Positions 1 to 12,070 are shown, numbered from the stretch's first letter. The stretch: 64,000 nt of DNA from Erinaceus europaeus (GCF_950295315.1 NC_080175.1:70803357-70867356); one strand, 5' to 3'. Notes: generated by a model not told the origin, from the sequence alone. Made by a program: numbers and translations.

Positions 1-115
1 CTTCGTGAGTGGTGAATCAGTGCTGCAGGTATCTGTCTCTTTCTCTCTATATATCCTCCTTCCTCTCAATTTTTGGTTTTCTCTATCAAATAAATAAAGA
101 TTGTAAAAAAAGAAA
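1..115 (+). mobile_element. SINE family B, 3' part
   Basis: The body reads gtgaatcagtgctgcaggt, followed by a pyrimidine-rich block and an AAATAAATAAAG-type A-rich tail. The tRNA-like head lies outside the window, so this copy is cut by the window edge. Confidence 0.75.
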
Positions 116-139
116 AAGAAAATTATAGATAACCTATTC

Positions 140-301
140 ATACTTTTGTAGGGATAACAATGTAGCTCACTTGGATACTATACTGCTTTGCCATGTATGG
201 TACCCAGGTTCAAGCCTTGCAATCCCTGCTTTGAAGTAAGCTTTGGTCCAGTGGTTTCTCTCTCTTTATTTGCTGCTTCTTTATCTCAATCCTCATTGTG
301 C

Positions 302-307
<6 letters not shown>
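140..307 (+). mobile_element. SINE family D, old copy
   Basis: The copy has a family D head (tagctcacttggatacta), gctttgccatg and a box B-like acccaggttcaagcc. The 3' pyrimidine region runs into the TG repeat that follows. Confidence 0.55.

Positions 308-352
<45 letters not shown>
304..352. repeat. (TG)n microsatellite
   Basis: An uninterrupted TG dinucleotide run at the 3' end of the family D SINE. It creates a spurious Cys-Val reading frame across 188-436. Confidence 0.95.
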
Positions 353-355
<3 letters not shown>

Positions 356-825
356 GGACTCTATACTCTAGATCAGATCATAATGTTATTCTCTCCAACT
401 GCACCTATGGTAGATGACATTAACCTGGCATTGTAGAAATTGAATCTAGATGAACCCTTGGACTGTTTATCAACTCCAGATAGCCATTATAACAAACAAG
501 CATTGGATAGGTAAATGGAAGGCTACTTCCATCTTGGTGCTTGACTCATTTGCTAAAGGCTTGTTCAAGTATATCAGTTAAGACAAGCCAGTCTGCTGGT
601 AGGCAACAAAGTGATCCTTTCCCTCTAGTCAGAAGCCTCTTGGAAACAAGGCTCCCTCAAATCTTGAATGTCCCTTCAGGCAAAGTTCCACAACTGTAAG
701 ACCAAAATTCACAAGTAGTTAAAATGGGGAAATATACAAATATGATATTGAATTGCATACCAGATGGGGGATTACTTAAAACTTAAGATCCTCAGTTGTA
801 ACTTCTGGTCATAAGGAAAAGTCTT
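353..825. other. Unique sequence, nothing recognised
   Basis: No repeat family, reading frame or tandem structure could be recognised in this stretch. Confidence 0.4.
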
Positions 826-955
826 GGACTGGGGAGATAGAATACAGGTTGTGCAAAAAGACTTTCATTCCTGAATCACTTCAATCTTCAGAACCACCAT
901 ACACAAGAGCTAAGTAATACTCTAGGGGAGGGGGAGGCTAAACAAAATATAAATT
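826..955 (+). mobile_element. SINE family C, diverged
   Basis: The copy reads actggggagatagaatacag, then gcaaaaagactttcattcc, accaccat and agtaatactct, matching the order of family C with many substitutions. It ends in an A-rich tail. Confidence 0.6.
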
Positions 956-1291
956 AAAAAAACTAAACCCTAGTCACTTCCAGTGTGCCAATACATATTA
1001 TGAGAAAGATGAAATATGTTGCCTTAAATTATGGACCAACTATTTTTTTCCTATTAAAACACTGTTTTCAGTTGAAGAAGGATTGCATTCCTATGTGCTG
1101 ACCTTTCCCAAGGGATAACTATTTTCCTTTAAAGCATACAACAGTCCAAGCATAAGGATTCAGAATCAAATCATGTGTATCTAAGGAGAATCATTTGACA
1201 GTCTATCTTATTTTGTTCAAAGGAGATGTAAAACAGGATATGAACTTTTTTAAAGGATTCTTTTATATTTTATTTTATTATTTTGTTTTAC

Positions 1292-1398
1292 CAAAGCACT
1301 ACTCAGCTCTGGCTTATCGTGATGCAGGGGGTTGAACCTGGGACTTTGATACCTCAGACATGAGAGTCTCTGCATAACCATTATGCTATCTACCACCA
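1292..1398 (-). mobile_element. SINE family C
   Basis: Reverse-complement family C. On the plus strand it shows ggttgaacctgggacttt (box B complement), agacatgagagtctctgcat and aaccattatgctatctacc (the head). The T-rich stretch at 1,258-1,292 is the complement of its A-rich tail. Confidence 0.7.
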
Positions 1399-1855
1399 TG
1401 ATATGAGCTTCTTTTGACATGACTTCTCTTTTTTCTTCAGGTCTTCTTAAATCCTCTTCATCCTGGAGTTATACCAGTGATGCTAGAATATTCTAAATAA
1501 ATATCTATATGGAAAATATAGTGTTTTTTTCTTAATATGCATAAACATTTCAAGTACAATTAATATTTCATTTTAAAGTATGAACGTGGTGTTATAAACA
1601 CTGAGTGGAAACCAGTTGGGACACATAAAACCAAATGTAATTTACAAATTAACTACAAACAAGATGATAAAGCCCATAAAATCAAATTTGCCAAATAAAT
1701 TAAATGTGACAGGTGATTATTATTTTTTTAGGAAAGTAAACCATGCATACCTTATAAAAATGATCTGCCTGTTATGGAGCAAGTTGTTGAACCAGGCAAA
1801 CCTATATCTGTACTTTTCCTGAGTCTTCTTTAACCTTTTTTGAGAATCTGCTTTT

Positions 1856-4118
1856 TTTATATATTTTTTTTAATTTATAAAAAGAAGACATTAACAAAAC
1901 CATAGGATAAGAGGGGTATAACTCCACATAGTTCCCACCACCAGCTCTCCATATCCCATCCCCTCCCTTGATAGCTTTCCTAGTCTTTATCCCTCTAGGA
2001 CTATGGACTCAAGGTCACTGTGGGTTGCAGAAGGTTGCAGAAGGTGGCTTCTGTATTGCTTCCCTGCTGAACATGAGCATTGACAAGTCAATCCATATTC
2101 CCAGCCTGCCTCTCATTCCATAGTAGGGTGGGGCTCTAGTACATATTGGTGGGGTCATCTGTCCAGGGAAGTCTCGTCGGCATCATGCTAGCATCTGGAA
2201 CCTAGTGGCTGAAGAGAGAGTTAACATACAAAGCCAAACAAGTTGTTGAACAATCATGGACCTAAAGGCTGGAATAGTACAGATGAAGAGTTGGGGGTGG
2301 GGTCCTCCATTTTGTAGATAGCTAGACAGTATCAACAAATTCAAGAGCATTGAAATCATCCCAAGTATCTTCTCTGACCACAGTGTAGTAAACCTAACAT
2401 TTAACAACAAACAGAAAATTACTAAAAGTCACAGAATTTGGAAACTGAACAACATACTGCTTAAGAACTGCTGGATCAGAGAGGCACTCAAGCAAGAAAT
2501 TCAAATGTTTCTGGAAACAAATGAAAATGAAGACACAAGTTATCAAAATATTTGGGACACAGCTTAAGCAGTATTGAGAAGAAAACTCATAGCCATACAA
2601 ACACATATTAGAGAACAAGAAAAAGCTCAAATAAATGACCTTACTGTGTGCCTTAAGGACTTGGAGGAAGAGGAACAAAGGGACCCTAAAGCAACCAGAA
2701 GGATGGAAATCACTAAAATTAGAGCAGAAATAAAAACATCAAAAATAAGAGAACCATACAAAAGATCAGTGAAGTCAAATGTTGGTTCTTTGAAAAATTG
2801 AACAAGATTGGCAAACCCCTAGGCAAACTCACTAAAAAAAAAAGGGAGAAGACCCAAGTAAATAGAATTGTAAACAATAGAGGAGATATCACAACTGACA
2901 CCGCAGAAATCCAGAACATCATGTGAGACTTCTATGAAGAACTATACGCCACCAAGCTAGAGAATCTGGAAGAAATGGAAGATTTTCTGGAAACATACCC
3001 ATCCAAAACTGAACCAAGAAAAACTACAAAACCTAAATGCACCAATCACAGACAAAGAAATTGAAACAGTTAATAAGAATCTTCCCAACAGCAAAAGTTC
3101 TGGACCAGATGGCTTCACAAATTCTACAAAACGTCAGGAAACAGCTAATACCTATACTTCTAAAGCTCTTCCACAAGATCAAACAGGACCACTCCCTTTC
3201 ACCTTCCATGAAGCAAACATCATCCTAATACCAAAAGCAGATAGGGACACAACAAAAAAGGAAAACTACAGACCAGTATTTCTGATGAACATAGATGCCA
3301 AAATATTAAACAAGACCTTGGAAAACCAGATACAGCAGTATATCAAAAAGATTGTTCATCACAGCCAAGTGGGAGTTATCCCAGGAATGCAAGGCTGGTT
3401 CAACATACATAAATCAATCAATGTCATTCACCACATCAATAATAGTAAAACCAAAAGATTAAAACCAAAATGATTATCTCAATAGATGCTGAGAAAGCCT
3501 TTGACAAAATCCAACACCCATTCATGCTCAAAACACTACAAAAAAAAGTGGGAATAGATAGGAAATTCCTCAAGATAGTGGAATCCATAAATAGCACACC
3601 TACAGCCAACATCATACTCAATGGACAGAAGCTGAAAGCATTTCCTCTCAGATCAGGAACTAGACAGGGCTGTCTATTATCTCCATTACTCTTCAATATA
3701 GAATTTGAAGTTCTTGCCATAACAGTCAGGCAAGAGAAAGAAATCAAAGGAAAACAGATGGGAAGGGAAGAAGTCAAGCTCTCACTATTTGCAGATGATA
3801 TGATAGTATACATAGAGACACCTAAAGAATCTAACAGAAAACTACTGGAAGTTATTAGGCAATATACCAAGTTGTCAGGCTACAAAATCAATGTACAAAA
3901 ATCAATGGCATTTCTTTATGCAAACACTAAAACTGAAGAAGAAGACATCCAGAAATCACTCCCATTCACTGTTGCAGCAAAATCAATAAAATACCTAGGA
4001 ATAAATCTGACCAAAGAAGTGAAAGACTTGTATACTGAAAACTATGAGTCACTATTCAAGAACATAGAAACTGATACCAAGAAGTGGAAAGACATCCAAT
4101 GCTCATGGATTGGAAGAT
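1856..4118 (-). mobile_element. L1 insertion with inverted 5' part and TSD
   Basis: The sequence aatctgctttt occurs at 1,845-1,855 and again at 4,119-4,129, so everything between behaves as one insertion. The left part (about 1,870-2,327) is the hedgehog L1 3' UTR in reverse complement, with the A-tail complement at its left edge. The right part (about 2,328-4,118) is L1 ORF2 in forward orientation. This is the arrangement expected of twin priming: the inverted segment meets the flank at its RNA-3' side and the internal joint at its RNA-5' side. The TSD is short and T-rich, so chance is possible, but both edges fit. Confidence 0.8.
2328..4118 (+). pseudogene. L1 ORF2 fragment: late endonuclease to reverse transcriptase
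   Basis: This is a broken L1 ORF2 piece, inverted within its insertion. It begins in the C-terminal endonuclease region (residues like [16 protein letters not shown]) and has several stops and frameshifts to about 3,470. The last 216 codons (3,470-4,117) are open and hold the reverse transcriptase core: [13 protein letters not shown] (motif A with the catalytic Asp), [13 protein letters not shown] (motif B), LFADDMIVY (motif C, the Asp pair) and KYLGINL. The reading frame ends at 4,118 because the insertion ends there. The 216-aa frame is a remnant of a protein of about 1,250 residues and is not expected to be functional. Confidence 0.85.
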
Positions 4119-4129
4119 AATCTGCTTTT

Positions 4130-4560
4130 AGAGGGATCATAATAATGATCTGAGCTCCTTTCAATGTTAGCGTGGCTCTCCATTGCTTTCTAGAGTGATT
4201 CAACATCTCAAATACTTAGACAAGTTTCTTATTTGAGTCCTGTTTTTCTCTACTCTCATACTATATAATAATAGCCTGTAATTGTGTAGGCTAGTCCATA
4301 TTATTTGTTCCTGTCATATGGTATTCTAGGTATTTTTAGTTCTAAAGATACCATGTTTGCCCCTTCAGTGGCTTTTCAATATGCTGTTCCCACTGTCACT
4401 TGAAAATTTTACCTGTAATGGTTACTTCATTAGGACTGCAGTCAAACATCATTTAGGAAGTCCTCTCCAGTGTTCTAGGAATATTTTAATTAGTTTTAAC
4501 TAAAATTAATAATTTCACTCAAATCACTACTGTTAAGGGGTAAATTGATTATTTTATTTT
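4130..4560. other. Unique sequence, nothing recognised
   Basis: AT-rich sequence between the L1 target site and a decayed SINE. I see no repeat family or plausible exon. Confidence 0.4.
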
Positions 4561-4706
4561 TTTAATTAGAAAAGATAGTAAAGACACTTATTTGTTTCTA
4601 TGAGACCAAACAAGTGTTCAACTCTGCCACATGATTCACCAAAAAACAAACCTGGAACTTCTAGGATGCAATATCTGTGCTCTACCACTGATCTAACTCC
4701 ACAGAG
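4560..4706 (-). mobile_element. Decayed SINE, probably family D
   Basis: Plus-strand text gtgttcaactctgccacatg, aacctggaacttctaggatgc and gctctaccactgatctaactc looks like the complement of a tRNA-type SINE with boxes B and A. Divergence is high and the family assignment is uncertain. Confidence 0.4.
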
Positions 4707-4709
4707 AGA

Positions 4710-5700
4710 ATTTTTAAGGAATTCATAATGTTATCAACACATTTCAAGAATACTTTGACATAGGGATTTGGTTATGGATGACTTGTGGTAATACCTATCT
4801 TCTGGAAATGTGGGACTGATCCCTATGATGACCACTGTGTAGATCAACATTTCTTCAATAAAGTGATAAATAAAAGAAAATTTAGATGAACGTCTAATAT
4901 CATGCAATATGTAAATTGACCCAGAATTGGAAACCATCTTTTCAGTCTATCGATCTTATTAGTATTATTCATTTTTGGTACATTGAGTTTATTAATTTTA
5001 TTCTCCTTTGTTTACACTACAAATATTTATAATTCTCAAATGGAATACTGTGTTCAACATTCATTGGTATGCAGAGAGTAATAGTTTTGTATTTCTGTAT
5101 GTGTGTTCACATACCATATTTATTTTATTTTCTCCCATCATTTGGGGGAGTCAATGGTATAAACTCAAATATCTTAGTTTGCTTTCTGATATCCAATCTG
5201 AATTATTTAAAATTATAATCCCTGCACTCTATTACTCATGAGCTATCTTCACTTTCACAAGCCATCCCCCCTCCTCCTTTTTTTTTTTTCTTGTCACAAA
5301 ATAACAAACACTGGCTTTGAAGTCTTTCTGGATTCTGGTTATTATCTGCTTTGCCGGACACCGGTGGTGAGATTCTGGATTAGTGGCTAAATATCACTTT
5401 AAATTCTTTAACTTTAACTTTAAATTATCTCTAAATAGGTTTATATAGTATGACTCTACTTATTAGAACCTACTAATAGTAAATTTCTAATGAAAAATAG
5501 CCATTAGTCACTAAATATTTGCCTCCAAGTCAGTATTACTAAACATTATGGTTAAATGATTTAGCAAGGAAGATCACATGCAAAAGCCATGTCAACTAAG
5601 TCTTCCTAAAAACAACACAGCTGACGAAAAATAATATAGATAGACAGGGCAGATAGTTACTTGTACTACATATAATCTGTTAGTGGTAGTACATGTCAGT
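4710..5700. other. Unique sequence, nothing recognised
   Basis: AT-rich single-copy sequence with a T-run at 5,279-5,290. No family, exon or tandem array was recognised. Confidence 0.4.
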
Positions 5701-5718
5701 TACTCTATTTAAGTTCTT

Positions 5719-7692
5719 TTTTTTTTATTCAAGAAAGGATTAATTAACAAAACCATAGGGTAGGAAAGGTACAACTCCACACAATTCCCACCACGCAATC
5801 TCCATAACCCACCCCCTCCCCTGATAGCTTTCCCATTCTCTATCTCTCTGGGAGCATGGACCCAGGGTCATTGAGGGTTGCAGAAGGTAGAAGGTCTGGC
5901 TTCTGTAATTGCTTCCCCGCTGAACATGGGCATTGACTGGTCGGTCCATACTCCCAGTCTGCCTCTCTCTTTCCCTAGTAGGGTGTGTCTCAGGGGAAGC
6001 TGAGCTCCAGGACACAATGGTGGGTCTTCAATCCAGGGAAGCCTGGCCAGCATCCTGGTGGCATCTGGAACCTGGTGATTGAAAAGAGAGTTAACATACG
6101 AAGCCAAACAAATTGTTGAGCAATCATGGACCCAAAGCTTGGAATAGTGGAGAGGAAGTGTTAGGGAGGTACTCACTACAAACTCTAGTGTACTTCTGCT
6201 TTCAGGTATATATTTTGCAGTAGTTTATGGATACATGTGAACATAAGCTCTCTCTCACAGAAACTGGTGTATATCTAGGTTATGGGACTTTGTTAGAAAG
6301 TGAACCACCTGAGATGAAATTAGAGTGTACTATAAAAGGAAAGGTCTCACCCGAGTAATGAAGCTGAAGGGTTGTCATTCCACACGTGAAGTCTCTGGAC
6401 ACAGTCTGAGGTGAAGCATTTTGAGGTGGCAATCGTTGCGTTGGTTAGGTTGTGATTGGCGGATGCAATATTATTTGATATGATTGGGAGAGGCATACGG
6501 GAAAGTGGGCCCTATCCAAGGGTTCCAGGACTGGGGGAAGTAGGGGCTCTGTAGTGGAGATGTGAGGTTCCTGCTGTCTTAGGGTTCAAAAAGAAAATCG
6601 ATAGTTAATGTTATCATCACATTATTTGGTAATTGGGTTAACTTTGAAAAGTCCTTTTGTTAGGGTTTGCTGTACAGTACCCAGTATCTTGTATATAGCT
6701 GTGCTATTGGATGCTTCTAATCTACTTGGTCTAGGCTTTTGAGAGAGTCCACATATCAAATACACAGCCTATGTATTAAAAAGATTCAGTTTGTGTTTTG
6801 AAAAACTTTGAGACATACAATTGATTTTCCCCCTCTCATATTAACTAGTGATTTATATGACTACATTTTTCTAGGAGTGTACATAAACACCATTCCCACC
6901 ACCAAAAGACCCATCCCTCCCACCCACTCCCACCCCCCAATGGCCCAGGAAAGCTGCATGTCTACCCCTCACCACAGGGTTTTTACTTTGGTGCCGTACT
7001 TACAATTTGGTCAGGTCCTGCTTTTAGTTTCCCTTTCAGATCTTCTTACTCAACTTCTGTTGATGAGTGGGATCATCCCATACTCATCTTTATCTTTCTG
7101 ACTTAGCTCACTTAACATAATTCCTTCTAGCTCTGTCCAAGATGGGTCAGAGAAGGTGGGTTCATTGTTCTTGATAGCTGCATAGTATTCCATTGTGTAT
7201 ATATATCACAGCTTTCTCAGCCATTCATCTGTTGTTGGGCACCTGGGTTGCTTCCAGGTTTTAGCTATTATGAATTGTGCTGCTATGAACATAGGAGTAC
7301 ACACCTCTTTTTGGTTGGGTGTTATGGAGTCCTTGGGGTATAAGCCCAGGAGAGGAATTACTGGATCATATGGAAGGTCCATGTCTAGCCTGGTGAGTTT
7401 TCCAGACTGCTCTCCACAGAGGCTGTACCAATTACATTCCCACCAGCAATGTAAAAGGGTTCCTCTGTCCCCATATCCTCTCCAGCATTTGTTGCTGCTG
7501 TCCTTTTTGATGTATGCTATTCTTACAGGAGTGAGGTGGTATCTTAGCATTGTCTTAATTTGCATTTCTCTGACAATCAGTGACCTAGAGCAGTTTTTCA
7601 TATGTTTGTTAGCCTTTTGGATCTCCTCTGTAGTGAATGTTTTGTTCATATCCTCTGCCCATTTTTGGGTGGGGTCATTTGCTTTTTTGGTG
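5719..7692 (-). mobile_element. 5'-truncated L1 with long 3' UTR and 16-bp TSD
   Basis: A perfect direct repeat ctctatttaagttctt flanks the element (5,703-5,718 and 7,693-7,708). The A-tail complement starts at 5,719. Read on the minus strand, the element runs from the ORF2 C-terminus (7,692) through about 1.2 kb of 3' UTR to an AATAAA-type signal next to the tail. Other copies of the terminal 3' UTR lie at 1.9, 24.4, 34.5, 36.5, 53.2, 54.5 and 62.5 kb. The long perfect TSD suggests a fairly recent insertion. Confidence 0.92.
7206..7692 (-). pseudogene. L1 ORF2 C-terminus, truncated
   Basis: A 147-codon open stretch (7,206-7,649) has the hallmarks of the L1 ORF2 C-terminal domain: [42 protein letters not shown], the zinc-knuckle-like LLHCWWEC, then [14 protein letters not shown] and [20 protein letters not shown]. 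The frame stops at DEWLRKL, where L1 proteins normally continue with a Trp (WYIYTMEYY), probably by a TGG to TGA change. Downstream sequence still resembles L1 but in broken frames. The endonuclease and reverse transcriptase were lost by 5' truncation. Confidence 0.9.
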
Positions 7693-7708
7693 CTCTATTT
7701 AAGTTCTT

Positions 7709-8814
7709 AACAAGTGGCATAAAACCTTCAATATAAAATAAAAAGCAATAGATTTGATGAACCATAGAAGTATATAATGCAAGTATATAATGCCCCTTAC
7801 CTCTGCCTCTGTGAACTGCTGAGAAAAATCTAAAGTTACACTTCTCTATGGGGTTTCATTTCATCTGAATCAAGTATAAGACATCCTCATTTATCAAGGA
7901 CCATCAGCATTTTCCTACTGTCCATTCCCAGAGATAAATTACTTTGACAACACACAGTTCTGGGAACTTCATATTTACTGAGAATAGTAGTTAATCACTT
8001 AAATTTATATTTGAGCAGAATGTGTTTCCAGGAAAATATTTTAATTTTATTGTGCCTTTATAATTTCACTAGGTAAATTATATTATGAACTAGAAAATGG
8101 ATTCTAACAGTATTACTGGAGATTGCAATCTACACAGTCACCTAACTTTAACTTCATCTGCTGCGGCATAATTTTCCTGTAACTCACACATTGGCTACAT
8201 GCATTTTGATTCATGTTTTAGTTCATACAAGATGACAACACTAGCAATACAGAGATGTGTAATTCGAGATTTAAAATGCACCTTTTAAAAATAAAGTTAA
8301 ATGGGTACTTTCTCTTTTGTGTGATCATTTTATTTGCTTTGACTTATAATTTAATTTCTATGACAGGTGATATTCCCGAGGTCCTTTTACCATCTAGAAT
8401 GGTAAATAGCTATTAAGTCATGTGACAAAGTTCATGGAAAGCATGGTTCTAAATTGGAAATGGGGGACATGTGCCCTTTATAGAGCCCATTTTGAGCGAG
8501 ATATTTCACAGAAGTCTAGCTCTCTTGATGATCACATTTGAGCATGTCTAAATGTTGGTTTCTCAGTTGAGCTTAAACTTTATCTAACCACAACACTTTT
8601 GTAATAGTGAAACCTTGCCATAAACTATTAATATTATTTAAAAATTCTGTGTACATTTTCTTCACGGTAACTTCATATGCATAATTAAATGTACTAACAT
8701 TTTCTTTCTAATTTATTTTGCATATATTAAAATTTCCTGATTGTAATGCCCTAGTAGTTTTTTTTTTTACATGTTTGTTTGGGGGAAATATTAGTTAGTG
8801 ATAATAAGAAAATT
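7709..8814. other. Unique sequence, nothing recognised
   Basis: About 1.1 kb of AT-rich sequence free of recognisable interspersed repeats or plausible coding frames. Confidence 0.4.
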
Positions 8815-8955
8815 CATTGAGCCCCTTCCAGGACGTAGAATGTCAGACTTTATACTGAATTATTCATGAGCATTGCCTCATTTAATCTTCCATTAATCAT
8901 ATGAAAGACTTGCTCTACTATATAAGCCTTATTTTCAGTATTTTTCTCAGTGATT
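8815..8955 (+). mobile_element. MIR-like ancient SINE
   Basis: The order gagcattgcctcatttaatc, a short variable stretch, then ccttattttcag resembles the MIR core and 3' part (cattatctcatttaatc ... ccattttacag). It is heavily diverged, as expected of a mammal-wide relic. Confidence 0.5.
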
Positions 8956-9117
8956 TTAAACATGGGTATTTGAGGAAACATTCTCTACAGGGTATTCCTG
9001 TTGCTAGAGAAAAAATTGACATTTCTGTGTCAAAACATTCTGTTTTTCTCTATTTCCTTATCCTCTGAGAATGTGTGAAGGATCACGCAATGCTGGAGCC
9101 ACAGCATGTACAGAGCA

Positions 9118-9800
9118 TACATTAATGAACAGAAGGCTGGAAATGGACCTACCCTATGACTCAGAAACTCCTCCCATGGGATATATCATAAGGAAACAAG
9201 CATACCCCCCAAAGATCTGTGTATACCTATGTTCATAGCAGCACAATTTGTAATATCCTAATCTTGGAAGCAGCCTACATGTCCAACAGAGGAATGACTA
9301 AGAAAGCTGTGGTATAGATACACAATGGAATACTGCTCAGCTATTAAATATGATGAACTCAGGTGGGGGTATATACCATAATGGTTATGCAAACAGACTC
9401 TCATGCCCAAGGCTCCAAGGTCCCAGGTTCAATCCCCCATACCACCATGAATGAGCAAGAGGTGAACAGTGCTCTGGTAGGGAAAAAAAAAAAAAAAAGA
9501 TGGCTTCCAGGAGCAGTGAATTCATAGAGCAGGCACCCAACCCCAGTGATAACCCAGCAAGAAAAAGAAAGAATGATGAACTCACCTTCTTTGCCTCACC
9601 TTGGATGGAGCTTGAAGGAGTGATGTTAAGTGAGATCAGCCTGAAAGAGAAGAACAATATGGGATGATCTCACTCATGGACTGACATTGAGAAATAAGGA
9701 CAGAAGGGGAAACACAAACTGGAATTTGGACAGATTTGGTGTGTTGGAATGAAGTCAGGGTGAGGGGTGCTTTCTGGCCTCGTACATAATGATGAAAGAG
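9118..9800 (+). mobile_element. Old L1 ORF2 C-terminus and 3' UTR, split by a SINE
   Basis: In broken frames it reads like L1 ORF2 C-terminal sequence: aaatggacctaccctatgac, tatgttcatagcagcacaat, tacacaatggaatactgctc, ttggatggagcttgaagg and gggatgatctcactcatgg. It then fades into a 3' UTR. A family C SINE interrupts it at 9,363-9,572. No intact coding capacity remains. Confidence 0.8.
9363..9572 (+). mobile_element. SINE family C with family A-type 3' module, TSD
   Basis: The TSD atgatgaactca is perfect (9,351-9,362 and 9,573-9,584). The head and body are family C (taccataatggttatgcaaa, ctcccaggttcaatcccc-type box B, acagtgctctggt). After an A-run at 9,482-9,498, the 3' end is ggcttccaggagcagtgaat to ccagtgataacccagc, a module otherwise seen at the 3' end of family A. 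The TSD encloses both parts, so they inserted as one unit. Confidence 0.88.
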
Positions 9801-11608
9801 GACCTAGGCTGGGGGTGAGAGTGTTCAGCAGAAAGTTGAGAAACACATTTGTTGGTACAATATTAATCTTTTTAAAGTTATTTTTCTTTTCAATTTTGAG
9901 ACTGTTTTCTATTCTCTGTTATCTTACCAACCTCTTTATTTGTGTTTTTTTTTTTTTCTATTTTGCTAAGGAATTCTGTTCGTTGGTTTAGAAAAATAAA
10001 TTTTAAAAGATTTGTGAATTCTCCCAAAGGTGAAAAATAGTTCTTGGAAATTATTTTTTTGATTCCTATGTTAATTCATATTTCCTTTTGTTCACCTATG
10101 CCAATACAATTCTAGATTCAGTGTTTTAACAGCCGCTTTGATTGTCGTATTTATATTCTGAGCTGGTATCAGACATTTCTACAGTGAGACTGGGTTAAAT
10201 TTACAGAAGAAGCTTATATATAGCTACCTGACTTTTTTTTTACATAATCTGACCCCAAGGAAAGCATTCTACTTGTTATATATTTTTATTTCTACATTAT
10301 AAACTTCAGTGCATACTGCTTCTTTGATGTTTTGCTATGTTTTATGACTTAACTGAGAAAAAGATCATTAGCACTTTGTGTTCATCTGCTTATTATCTAA
10401 GGATTATATGTTCCAAGTAAATAAAGACCAGAGAATAAAATAAGTATCTTACCTCTGAAGGAAGAAATGAAGTTGAAGAATGGCTTCTGGATAGTATAGA
10501 TTCTACTTCTAAACTTGAATACATAAAATTGGGCACTTTGGTTGACTTTATTTTCTGCCAATAGGCCATATTAAATCTCCAATTGATTTCATGATTAAGC
10601 TTTATTGGTCTTTGTATCTTAGCAACAGGTCATCTGTCAATCCTAGTTTTTGTCCTGCAGTGGCAATCTAAAAGTGTTTTTGCTAAGGACCTCTTATCAT
10701 TAAGATGCTATTCATGGAGTGATCTGCCAAGAATTGTAATTTACTCGCTAGTGAAATGATTGTTGAGCATTATTTTTGTATCTCTGACTTTTCTCTATAC
10801 TTTATGTAGTCATTCATACAAATGTAAGAACTAGAAATCCTAATGACCAAACTATTTTAAATCTCATAACAGACAGCACTTTAAACTACTATAGGGTGAT
10901 AATTTTCCTTTGACACCTAGCTTTGAAATATTAAAGCATCAAGATAACACTTGGAAATAATTCTGAGAGATCTCAAAGATTAAAGAAACTGAGAATACAC
11001 AGAATAATTCACCTTGAATACATCATTGATGCTATTTAAACCATCACAGAGGCTGCTTTTGTTAATTTCTCTGTTTAAGTTATCTGAATACTATATTCAG
11101 TGTTATACTCACAGTGACTTATGTTGTCCTTATCTGAACTCTGAATAGTGGATCTACACTTTCTTTTTTTTTTCCTTCGTAAATGTCAGTGGAGATTTTC
11201 ATATTGAGCAGCATATAATCATATGGTAGTGTTGGTGGTCAGATCAATGAAAATAATAAAACAAATTAACACTAATGAATTGCTGAGTTTTATTGAAGCA
11301 TAGTAAATTTACGCATAAAATTGATCAACATATCAATCATTCTCTCAGATTCGGTTTATATATTTATTTACAAAACACTTTGTCCATAGCGTTAATCAAA
11401 ATTATGTTGCATCTTTATTATATTCAATTTAATTTTAAATATATGTCTAACATCCTATTTTCTTAAATAGAGTAGTTTCACATGAAGATATTTGCACACA
11501 TGTGTTAAAATACTGACCATGGATATTTAATTTTAAGCACAAAATTTTATCATATCCTAAACTCTAAAATTGTGGCGGTACCAATATAAAAAAATTCTAA
11601 AAGTTATG
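9801..11608. other. Unique sequence, nothing recognised
   Basis: About 1.8 kb of AT-rich sequence without recognisable repeats, exons or tandem arrays, apart from short T-runs near 9,945 and 10,228. Confidence 0.4.
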
Positions 11609-11618
11609 AGAGATTTCT

Positions 11619-11909
11619 ATTTATTTATTTATTTATTTATGCTTCCAGGGTTATCGCTGGGGCTCAGTGCCTGCTTTACTAATCCACTGCTCCTGGAGGC
11701 CATTTATTCCCCATTGTTTTGATACTACAGAGAGAAATTTAAAAGGGAGAGGAACATAGACATGGAAAGAGAAAAATAGCTGCAGACCTGTCTCACTGCT
11801 TGTGAAGCAACATCTGATTATGGGAGCTAGAACTCAAACCCAGACCCTTGTACGTGTCCTTACACTTTGTACTATGGGCGATTAACCTGAGGCACTACCA
11901 CTCAGCCCT
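11619..11909 (-). mobile_element. SINE family A, long form
   Basis: Reverse complement of family A including the 3' module (ttccagggttatcgctgggg, ccactgctcctggaggcc). The body (cctgtctcactgcttgtgaa) and box B (actcaaacccagaccctt) follow, and the head complement is gaggcactaccactcagccc. The flanks gagatttct (11,610) and gagattttctt (11,910) look like a decayed TSD. Confidence 0.82.
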
Positions 11910-11920
11910 GAGATTTTCTT

Positions 11921-12070
11921 TACATTCTGTTACTTTAAATTGATAGAAAATAGGAAGTTTTCGTGTTGCTCTAAGAAATTGCTTCTTGCAAAAATTTTGC
12001 TCTGACACTGTGTTATTGATTTATAAATGTCTACTTTTTTGTGTGTCCACTTTTTTACTTTAAAAAAATA
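11921..12070. other. Short unique spacer
   Basis: Sequence between two SINE groups; nothing recognised. Confidence 0.4.

Noticed and set aside
188..436. 82-codon frame with a poly-Cys-Val stretch
   Set aside because: It is a SINE followed by a (TG)n microsatellite read in frame; no start context or domain.
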